From assembly GCA_937920475.1 (NCBI GenBank), contig CALEUX010000052.1, forward strand, positions 1-64,000: 64,000 nt of DNA. Direction: 5' to 3'. How positions within the stretch are numbered: the first letter of the stretch is position 1; every line of letters begins with the position of its first letter. The stretch comes from an uncultured Marinilabiliaceae bacterium. Lineage in GTDB: Bacteria > Bacteroidota > Bacteroidia > Bacteroidales > Marinilabiliaceae. The position numbers and the translations under genes were made by a program. The notes below the pieces were generated by a model, which made no database searches, was not told where the DNA came from, and saw only the letters and a program-made list of their open reading frames with translations. Positions 58,196-64,000 of the stretch are shown piece by piece.

Positions 58196-58942
58196 CTACC
58201 AGTTACACACGAATCCGTATTTTTCCAAGATATTAATAGCGTGATGTGAAGAGACAAACTTTGCGAAATCGTGAGCAATAGCGTTCTCTTTGGCACGATT
58301 TAAAATAACAAAGCCCTGCAAAAGCGGATTGTGCGTATCAGCGTCAATTAAACAATAATTACCTCTGTTTTTCATGTTGGGAGCAAGTACCAGCGAAAGC
58401 GCTAAAATTCCAAATTGCGCATTTCCGGTAAGGCAGAACTGAGCAGCTTGTGAAATATTTTCACCATAAATAAGCTGAGGCATAATATTATCATAAATTC
58501 CATAATGTTTTAATGTTTCCACGGCTCTTTGACCGTAAGGAGCATGCGAGGGATTTGCAATGGCGATGCGGGCTCGCGGGTTTTCTGTTAAAACGCTTAT
58601 TCCTTTACTCACGTCTATAGAACTGCTCCATAAAGCAATTCGACCGATGGCATACAATACCGGTTCGTGAACAGTTAATCCATCCTCATGCAATTTTTGC
58701 GGATAGGCAATATCGGCCGAGAAGTAGATATCATAAGGCGCTCCGCCGTTTAAAATTTGAGTGAAAGCATTACCCGACGAACCGTAGATAACTTCTAAAT
58801 CGGCATTTGGGTGACTTTTTTTGTATTCAGCCACAACTTCGTCCATTGCAAAACGCAAATCGGCAGCAGCTGCTATTCTTACTTTTTGGGAGTATGATGC
58901 TGAAATAATAGTCAGGAATAATAATGTAAATATGGTCTTCAT
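58196..58942 (-). CDS. modA: Molybdate-binding protein ModA
   Basis: 248 aa with a cleavable signal (MKTIFTLLFLTIISASYSQ) and no lipobox Cys. Oxyanion-binding features: AAAADLRFAMDEV, YGSSGNAFTQI, DIYFSADIAYP, and ANPSHAPYGQRAVE. Periplasmic receptor that hands molybdate to ModBC. Confidence 0.93.
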   Translation of the reverse strand: MKTIFTLLFLTIISASYSQKVRIAAAADLRFAMDEVVAEYKKSHPNADLEVIYGSSGNAFTQILNGGAPYDIYFSADIAYPQKLHEDGLTVHEPVLYAIGRIALWSSSIDVSKGISVLTENPRARIAIANPSHAPYGQRAVETLKHYGIYDNIMPQLIYGENISQAAQFCLTGNAQFGILALSLVLAPNMKNRGNYCLIDADTHNPLLQGFVILNRAKENAIAHDFAKFVSSHHAINILEKYGFVCNW

Positions 58943-59065
58943 AAATATATGTTTTGCAATTTTAGACTTTGCTTTATAGACTTATTCTATCAATTGACAT
59001 CGGATTAGCTATGTATTCTTTAAATCTCGTTATAAACAGCATTAGATAACGCCGGCTAAAAAAAA

Positions 59066-59398
59066 TCACAAAGTAATTTCCACGTTAATTTTTTGCACCA
59101 GACTGTTTACATGCTCTTCAATAAATCGATATTCTTTAATAACACGTTTGCCATAATCTGACAATTGGGCACCACCACCATTAAGTCCGCCACGCTGTTT
59201 AACAACCAATGGTTGAGGAGCCAACTTATTCATATCATTAATCATATTCCATGCATGTTGATAAGAAATGTTTAGCATTTTGACGGCACTGCTAAGACTT
59301 CCAGAGAAATCTATAGCATTAAGCAATGATGTTTTAGGACTGTCTAAAAAGGCAGTCCCATTTCTTTTGATGTTTATATTGCATATAATCTCAATCAT
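59066..59398 (-). CDS. modE: ModE-type DNA-binding domain protein
   Basis: 110 aa, only the N-terminal winged helix of ModE: LLNAIDFSGSLSSAVKMLNI, SYQHAWNMINDMNKLAPQPL, VVKQRGGLNGGGAQLSDYG. The C-terminal molybdate-binding TOBE pair is missing, but a separate one-domain molbindin is encoded 3 bp upstream, so sensing and DNA binding appear split over two proteins. Expected to repress the mod genes when molybdate is ample. Confidence 0.85.
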   Translation of the reverse strand: MIEIICNINIKRNGTAFLDSPKTSLLNAIDFSGSLSSAVKMLNISYQHAWNMINDMNKLAPQPLVVKQRGGLNGGGAQLSDYGKRVIKEYRFIEEHVNSLVQKINVEITL

Positions 59399-59401
59399 AA
59401 C

Positions 59402-59695
59402 TTATTTGCAACCACAACCGCAATCATTTTTTGTTTCTTTAGGTTTACACCCACAATTATCATTATCCCCATCGTGCTTACAATCGCATGGCGTTCCAAT
59501 AATAACTTCGGTTGACTTAATAATTGCAATAGCATCTTTTCCCTCTTTTAAATCGAGGTCGGCAATTGCATCCTTCGATATTATTGCAGAAATAATATTT
59601 CCACATCCTAAATCGAGAACTACTTTTGAGGTGATTAACCCTTCTTCTACGTTTACAACTTTCCCTTTGAGTTGATTTCTGGCGCTTAGTTTCAT
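59402..59695 (-). CDS. mop: Molbindin (Mop) with Cys-rich tail
   Basis: 97 aa. Residues ~1-68 are one TOBE/Mop domain (LSARNQLKGKVVNVEEGLIT, AIISKDAIADLDL, DAIAIIKSTEVIIG). The tail ~70-97 carries seven Cys in CDC, CGC and CGCGC groups with Asp, Asn and Lys between, unlike usual 68-70-aa molbindins. The tail could bind thiophilic metal or tether a Mo-S or Mo-Cu unit. First gene of the mod operon. Confidence 0.85.
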   Translation of the reverse strand: MKLSARNQLKGKVVNVEEGLITSKVVLDLGCGNIISAIISKDAIADLDLKEGKDAIAIIKSTEVIIGTPCDCKHDGDNDNCGCKPKETKNDCGCGCK

Positions 59696-59768
59696 TTTTA
59701 ATTAGTTTAGAAATATTGGTTATTGTTGATAAAGTCACTTGAGAAAATTCAATACTCGCAATTTAATA

Positions 59769-59892
59769 TCGTTTAGTTAAGCTCTTTTACCCCTAAATCC
59801 CCTAAAGGGGACTTTACAAGATGCCATGGAAATTCACTCTTCAAGGGGTTAGGGGGTAAAATGAGTAGCAATAAATTTTCTTAACTAAACGA
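59769..59892. repeat. Nested palindromic element between mop and nifV
   Basis: Outer arms TCGTTTAGTTAAG (59769-59781) and CTTAACTAAACGA (59880-59892) are exact complements. Inside are CTTTTACCCCTAAATCCCC and GGGGTTAGGGGGTAAAA, which also pair in part. About 124 bp, no ORF. MITE-like in form, and may act as a terminator for nifV. Confidence 0.7.
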
Positions 59893-59917
59893 CATTGACT
59901 CGTAATTGGCCAAATAA

Positions 59918-61129
59918 TTAATACGCCAACCAATCGTTTTCAATTCGAGAAAGGGTTGTTCGCATAACCAATGCAGGATGGGACAACGTTAAGTTCTTTT
60001 CTCCTTGAATTTGATTGTAATACTCCAAAATCTCCGATTCGGAAATTGCCCGCTTTAATTTAATTGATTGCCGTTTAACCTGTTCAAGAATTTCATTGCA
60101 TTCGCTTTCCGAAACTTCGATATTTAAGCACTTAAAGAAGTGCCTTATGCTTTCCCCTCCGCTGTGTTTTCCAAACACAAAAGGAAGCTCTTTACTACCA
60201 ATTGCATCTGCATCAATCAACTGGTACGATTTTCTGTGGCGAAGGATTGACGAAGTGTGAATCCCACTCTCGTGTGCCATGGCCAGATTTCCGGTAATGG
60301 GTTTAGAATCGGAAATTGGGCGTTTAGAAGCCTTAGCCACGTATTGCGACAGCTTAGAAAAAACTTTGGTATTGATACCTGTTTTACAGTTTTCGCCATA
60401 TTCAAAAGCCATAACCACCTCTTCCAAAGCAGCATTACCGGCGCGTTCTCCCAAACCGTTAACAGTAACACTAAAACTCTGAACACCTGTTTCGAAGGCA
60501 GCCAGCACATTGGCAGTGGCCAAACCTAAATCGTTATGGGCATGAAATTCCAAGGGAACATCGGGATGCACCAGAAAAATGCCATTAAAAAGTTTTGATG
60601 TTCCCCGGGGAGTTAAAGTTCCAACGGTATCGGCAATCCTTATTCTGGAAGCACCAAAATCAAGAGCTTTACCAATAAATTCGTTCAGAAAACCTATTTC
60701 AGCTCGTGATGCATCCTGTGCCCCAATTGTTACGAAGCGGAACTCATTCAATGCCATTGATACAATTCCTTTCATAGAATCCATCACCCAATTGTGGCTC
60801 TTGTTCATGCTGTTAAGCAAGATGGTTGAAACCGGAAACGATATGTGTACCCCATCGGTGCCACATTGCACGGCAGCTTTAATATCATCCTTATTAACCC
60901 GGCACCAGGCTGTTGTAATAAAACCAAAGCCTGCAGAAATAAGTGCTTTTATGTCAGCCACCTCAGATGCTCCCATAGCAGGTGTACCGATTTCCAGTTC
61001 GGGAATTCCTGCATCGCTCAACATGCTGCATATAGCCAACTTATCGTTGAGATTAAAAACTACACCGGGAGCTTGTTCTCCATCGCGCAGGGTGGTATCT
61101 AAAAAACTAGGCTTAAAATTTTCATGCAT
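59918..61129 (-). CDS. nifV: Homocitrate synthase
   Basis: 403 aa. Catalytic start DTTLRDGEQAPGVVF, metal-binding HxH in EFHAHNDLGLATAN and GLGERAGNAALEEV. Condenses acetyl-CoA with 2-oxoglutarate; homocitrate is the organic ligand of FeMo-co. The nifB/nifN context favours NifV over isopropylmalate or citramalate synthase. Confidence 0.92.
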   Translation of the reverse strand: MHENFKPSFLDTTLRDGEQAPGVVFNLNDKLAICSMLSDAGIPELEIGTPAMGASEVADIKALISAGFGFITTAWCRVNKDDIKAAVQCGTDGVHISFPVSTILLNSMNKSHNWVMDSMKGIVSMALNEFRFVTIGAQDASRAEIGFLNEFIGKALDFGASRIRIADTVGTLTPRGTSKLFNGIFLVHPDVPLEFHAHNDLGLATANVLAAFETGVQSFSVTVNGLGERAGNAALEEVVMAFEYGENCKTGINTKVFSKLSQYVAKASKRPISDSKPITGNLAMAHESGIHTSSILRHRKSYQLIDADAIGSKELPFVFGKHSGGESIRHFFKCLNIEVSESECNEILEQVKRQSIKLKRAISESEILEYYNQIQGEKNLTLSHPALVMRTTLSRIENDWLAY

Positions 61130-61150
61130 AGCAATTTAGCTTTAAAAAGA

Positions 61151-61261
61151 GTCTTCGGGGATGCCATTGAGCTGTTGTTTATAAAAACCAGGCAACACTA
61201 CCTAAGCCCAACCCTACCATGAAAAAAGGGCTTTAAGCACCACCCGAAGACAATTTTCGGG
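61151..61261. repeat. Inverted repeats in the fdx-nifV gap
   Basis: GTCTTCGGG (61151-61159) pairs with CCCGAAGAC (61243-61251), and CCCGAA/TTCGGG (61243-61248, 61256-61261) form a local hairpin right after the ferredoxin stop. The two structures share an arm, so they are mutually exclusive. No T-run follows. Confidence 0.45.
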
Positions 61262-61570
61262 TTAGTTTGATACCAAATACTTCTCGCATGAAAGACCATC
61301 TTCCAGGGCATCCAATATTTCGTCGATGGCTGCTTCGTTTTCCACTTTTCCGTACCATAAATTGTTGGGATGGATAACGATGACAGGCCCTTCGGAGCAA
61401 ACATTAAGGCATCCGGTGGATGATACGGCCACATCGAGACCGCGGTCGGTAGCCTCTTCGGTAATGTATTGTATCAATCCGGTGGCACCTTTTTTATTAC
61501 AAGCCCCCTGGGCATCGCCGGCAACACGAAATGAGTTGCATACTAAAATGTGATAGGTTGGTTTTTTCAT
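61262..61570 (-). CDS. nif-associated thioredoxin-fold [2Fe-2S] ferredoxin
   Basis: 102 aa. Cluster ligands are in CNSFRVAGDAQGAC near the start and TGCLNVCSEGP near residue 60. This is the Clostridium pasteurianum/Azotobacter FdI-type [2Fe-2S] ferredoxin found in nif clusters, implicated in FeMo-co assembly or electron supply to nitrogenase. Lies between nifB and nifV. Confidence 0.9.
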   Translation of the reverse strand: MKKPTYHILVCNSFRVAGDAQGACNKKGATGLIQYITEEATDRGLDVAVSSTGCLNVCSEGPVIVIHPNNLWYGKVENEAAIDEILDALEDGLSCEKYLVSN

Positions 61571-61574
61571 GGCT

Positions 61575-61745
61575 GTTTAGTTTAGTTGATGAGTTTTAAG
61601 TTTAGAGTTTATTGTTTAGAGTTTAGAGTTTAGAGTTGGTTGTTGGTTGTTGATAGTTGATTGTTTGGGGTTTTGAGTATTATGCCTTCTGACCTTGGAA
61701 CCTTCTTACCTTCCAACCATCAACTCAAAACTCCCCAACTAATGA
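61575..61745. repeat. Heptamer array with inverted half, nifB-fdx gap
   Basis: tttagag/gtttaga and gttgata units (61600-61665) run one way; caaccat-caactca-aaactcc units (61712-61740) run as the complement, so the array can fold back on itself. Fills the 195-bp gap. Confidence 0.7.
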
Positions 61746-61765
61746 CTGAACACTGATAACTGATT

Positions 61766-63037
61766 TCAGGCACATCCCTGGGCGTTTCCTTTGCAGTTTC
61801 TGCCGCAACGGAAGGCGTCTTGTTTGGCGATGCTTCGGATGGGTTTATGGTTGTAAATACCATCCAAACCCTCGTCGATAAGGCCAGTCATTTCGATGAT
61901 GCGAACCCCGCAACTGCCGATGATGGCTTTCGGGTTTTCGCCCACACCTGAAACCAACAGTGCACGGCAATCCTTTAAGAGGCGAGCCATATCGAGCCAG
62001 CGGTTATCGCCTGTACCAGCGGGTGGTGCTTCGCGCTCTTCCACAAACTGAAACCCTTTGGGCGATTTGCGGAAGATGTAAAAGGCTTTGGTTTCGCCCA
62101 AATGCATATTCACCAACAGTCCTTCACGGGTGGCCACAGCCACGTAGGGTCGCTCCTCTTCGGTGAATGGTTCTCGTTTTGCAAATTCTTTTAGCATCAC
62201 ATGCGTATCATTTAAATCTTTACCCAATAAACCGGCAGCATCGGCACGACAACGGGCACAGTGCGACATCAGCTTCAGATATTTAGATGCTTCCATGCGT
62301 GTTTTAAAAACCATTTTAGAATCAGGCTGCACTATGTTCTCAAAAGCGGTTCCTTTGGCGGCAATCATGGGGATACAATTTATCACATCGGCACCCAATG
62401 CTGCGCAAACTCTTGCCACCTCCCCAATGTGATGGTCGTTGATGCCCGGCATTATTACCGAATTAATTTTAACCGTGATGCCTTTCTCCTTTAGAGCGGG
62501 AATGCACTGCAACTGCTCACGCAACAGCACTTTGGCACCCTCTTCTCCCCTATACACCTTTTTATTGAAGCGCACCCATTTATAAACTTTCGCCGTAACG
62601 GCAGGGTCGATGGCATTGATGGTTATGGTGACATGCGACACGCCAATTTTCGCCAAATCATTGATATACGGATAGAGGTTTAGCCCATTGGTTGAAACAC
62701 AAAAGAGTTTATCGGGATAAGCTTCTTTGATGCGCTGCATGGTTTCCAACGTTTCATCGGGGTTGGCAAACGGGTCGCCAGGCCCGGCAATTCCCACCAC
62801 CGACAGGTTGTCCAGCTTATCGTCTAACGCCCTGAAATACTCATACGCCTGAAAAGGTTTCAGCACCGTGGAGGTAACCCCCGGCCGGCTTTCGTTAACG
62901 CAATCGTACTGACGGTTGCAGTAGTTGCACTGTATGTTGCAATTGGGAGCAACCGGTAAATGCACCCTGGCGTGAGAATGCCTCGCTTCTTCATCGAAAC
63001 AGGGATGGGCTACGGATGTGTTGGTTTCGTTTATCAT
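61766..63037 (-). CDS. nifB: NifB radical SAM enzyme fused to a NifX-like domain
   Basis: 423 aa. Start SVAHPCFDEEARHSHARVHL, radical-SAM Cys in CNIQCNYCNRQYDC, GPGDPFANPDET, and the second cluster region CARCRADAAG. Residues ~290-423 form a NifX/NafY-like domain (YVAVATREGLLVNMHLGE, IIGSCGVRIIEMTGLIDEG). Fuses two [4Fe-4S] clusters with SAM-derived carbon into NifB-co, the core of FeMo-co. Ends CGRNCKGNAQGC. Confidence 0.95.
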   Translation of the reverse strand: MINETNTSVAHPCFDEEARHSHARVHLPVAPNCNIQCNYCNRQYDCVNESRPGVTSTVLKPFQAYEYFRALDDKLDNLSVVGIAGPGDPFANPDETLETMQRIKEAYPDKLFCVSTNGLNLYPYINDLAKIGVSHVTITINAIDPAVTAKVYKWVRFNKKVYRGEEGAKVLLREQLQCIPALKEKGITVKINSVIMPGINDHHIGEVARVCAALGADVINCIPMIAAKGTAFENIVQPDSKMVFKTRMEASKYLKLMSHCARCRADAAGLLGKDLNDTHVMLKEFAKREPFTEEERPYVAVATREGLLVNMHLGETKAFYIFRKSPKGFQFVEEREAPPAGTGDNRWLDMARLLKDCRALLVSGVGENPKAIIGSCGVRIIEMTGLIDEGLDGIYNHKPIRSIAKQDAFRCGRNCKGNAQGCA

Positions 63038-63053
63038 GGCGTTTCTTTATTAG

Positions 63054-63160
63054 TTTAGGGTTTAGGGTTTAGGGTTTAGGGTTGAGAGTTGTCTCAGATT
63101 CCAACCATCAACTCTGAACTATCAACTATCAACTCCGAACTTTAAACTTTGAACTTCGAA
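63054..63160. repeat. Heptamer array with inverted half, nifN-nifB gap
   Basis: Four consecutive TTTAGGG units at 63054-63082, then gttgaga, and after a short spacer caactct-gaactat-caactat-caactcc-gaacttt-aaacttt-gaacttc units to ~63160. The second half is the complementary class, so the whole can form a long imperfect hairpin. Confidence 0.75.
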
Positions 63161-63161
63161 C

Positions 63162-64000
63162 TTATATATACTTATACCCTACCGGGCTGTTTTCCTGTTT
63201 GTATTCGATGAGGGCGTTTACAATGCGGTCGAACAATTCCTGGGTGCCACGATAACCGATGTGGTGGATGCGTGATGCGCCAAAGCGGTCGTGAATGGGA
63301 AAGCCGGCGCGAACCAAAGGAATTTTCATCTCCCGGGCGATGTAGTAGCCTTTGCTGTTGCCTATCATGATATCAGGCTTAAGCTCCTGCATGATTTCAC
63401 GCATTGAGGCAAAGTCGGAGCCATCGGCAATGCAGATATCGGGACCGGCAATCGTCTCAAGGGTGCTTTTCATTAACCCGCTTGCAGCACCCGAGGCTAC
63501 CAAAACCGGCACCATTCCAATCTCAAGAAGAAAAGCCGCCAGTGCAATCACAAAATCCTCTTCGCCATAAATCACGGCACGTTTGCCAAACACATATTTA
63601 TGGGCATCCACGTAAGCATCAATCAGGCGGCCGCGCTCCTTTTGGTGTTTATCGGGCATCGGACTTTGAGCTATACCACTCAGCAGGTTAAAGAATTTAT
63701 CACTGACATCTATGCCAATTGGAAAACCAAGCTGGTGGTTCGTTACAAACATTTTTTCCTGTAGCCACTGTCCGGCACTTACTATTGAGTTTCCAATTGT
63801 ACTTTTTCCACCACGATTAAATACAGTCCCAAATTCTATGGTTGCTTTTGCAGAGCCGGTCATCTCAAGCTCAGAAATGGTAGTCCCACCCGAAGGAACC
63901 AATTGATACTCGCGGGTGTGCACATTGTCGAGTGTTTCTGAATAGTCGGGAAAAACAGTGGCAGGTATATGAAAATCGATGCAAAGTTCTTTCAGATACC
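63162..64000 (-). CDS. nifN: Nitrogenase FeMo-co scaffold NifN, 3' part
   Basis: About 278 codons of the C-terminal part; the frame is open through the window edge, so the start is outside. NifN features: PDYSETLDN near the edge, SGGTTISELEMTGSA, GIDVSDKFFNLLSGI, KRAVIYGEEDFVIALAAFL, LVRAGFPIHDRFGASRIHHI. With NifE it receives NifB-co and matures it. Upstream of nifB in the same direction. Confidence 0.92.
   Translation of the reverse strand, partial: YLKELCIDFHIPATVFPDYSETLDNVHTREYQLVPSGGTTISELEMTGSAKATIEFGTVFNRGGKSTIGNSIVSAGQWLQEKMFVTNHQLGFPIGIDVSDKFFNLLSGIAQSPMPDKHQKERGRLIDAYVDAHKYVFGKRAVIYGEEDFVIALAAFLLEIGMVPVLVASGAASGLMKSTLETIAGPDICIADGSDFASMREIMQELKPDIMIGNSKGYYIAREMKIPLVRAGFPIHDRFGASRIHHIGYRGTQELFDRIVNALIEYKQENSPVGYKYI

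Noticed and set aside
59696-59768. Molybdenum-cofactor riboswitch upstream of the mod operon
   Set aside because: The short AT-rich leader shows no matching stems; regulation by the ModE-like protein is more likely.
63054-63082. TTTAGGG repeats as a telomere-like sequence
   Set aside because: Internal to a bacterial operon and part of a wider family of degenerate 7-bp arrays; similarity to plant telomeres is coincidental.

Overview
The window is a Bacteroidota chromosome segment, most likely from an anaerobic Bacteroidales/Marinilabiliales-type organism. Supporting signs are the Bacteroidota gene order rpsU-xerC-hpf / tRNA-Gly-Thr-tuf-tRNA-Trp-secE-nusG-rplKAJL-rpoBC-DUF3467, a PorT-like type IX secretion protein next to ubiE, promoters of the TTTG/TAnnTTTG type, and few Shine-Dalgarno sites. 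It carries an [FeFe]-hydrogenase, Mo transport genes and FeMo-cofactor biosynthesis genes, so it appears to be a fermentative diazotroph. This assignment is inferred from gene content only.

Layout. 0.1-3.7 kb: trimeric NADH-linked [FeFe]-hydrogenase (hydC, a short hydB, hydA), preceded by a 22-bp perfect palindrome. 3.9-7.1 kb: DUF1858/DUF2249 protein and two DUF438-hemerythrin-PAS paralogues around a divergent promoter region with a second palindrome. 7.2-11.6 kb: Tat-type Gfo/Idh/MocA oxidoreductase, AlbA_2/Schlafen-type protein, GH3 lipoprotein, DUF3467 protein. 11.7-26.5 kb: the transcription/translation core on the minus strand with three tRNAs, tuf, ribosomal proteins, rpoB/rpoC, hpf, xerC and rpsU. 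26.7-44.6 kb: housekeeping genes (HHH protein, NSS transporter, fba, TamA-like Omp85 lipoprotein, RNA methyltransferase, FAD oxidoreductase, porT, ubiE, small-type purL, SDR, serpin lipoprotein, nitroreductase, TapB-like protein, dapA). 44.8-50.4 kb: a soluble HdrC-HdrB-HdrA set followed by a second small HdrC and a membrane cytochrome-b/HdrD fusion, interrupted by a GxxExxY gene with its own inverted repeats. 51.0-56.0 kb: a ModE-like single-domain regulator behind a structured leader, a NarL-type response regulator and kinase, an apparent broken small ORF, and an SNF2 helicase. 56.1-59.7 kb: molybdate operon (Cys-tailed molbindin, split ModE, modA, double-TOBE protein, modB, modC). 59.9-64 kb: nif genes (nifV, [2Fe-2S] ferredoxin, nifB-nifX fusion, nifN cut by the window edge).

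Functional picture. The last 8 kb links molybdate import and sensing to FeMo-co synthesis: homocitrate from NifV, NifB-co from NifB, scaffold NifN. The hydrogenase and Hdr modules suggest extensive NADH/ferredoxin/quinone and thiol-disulfide electron traffic. The most unusual structures are the Hdr module with its interposed GxxExxY cassette, the 7-bp-period and 9-bp-period arrays at gene junctions (one now encoding a heptapeptide tail on a Mo-binding protein), the HydB that lacks the extra Fe-S domains of bifurcating enzymes, and the Cys-rich molbindin.
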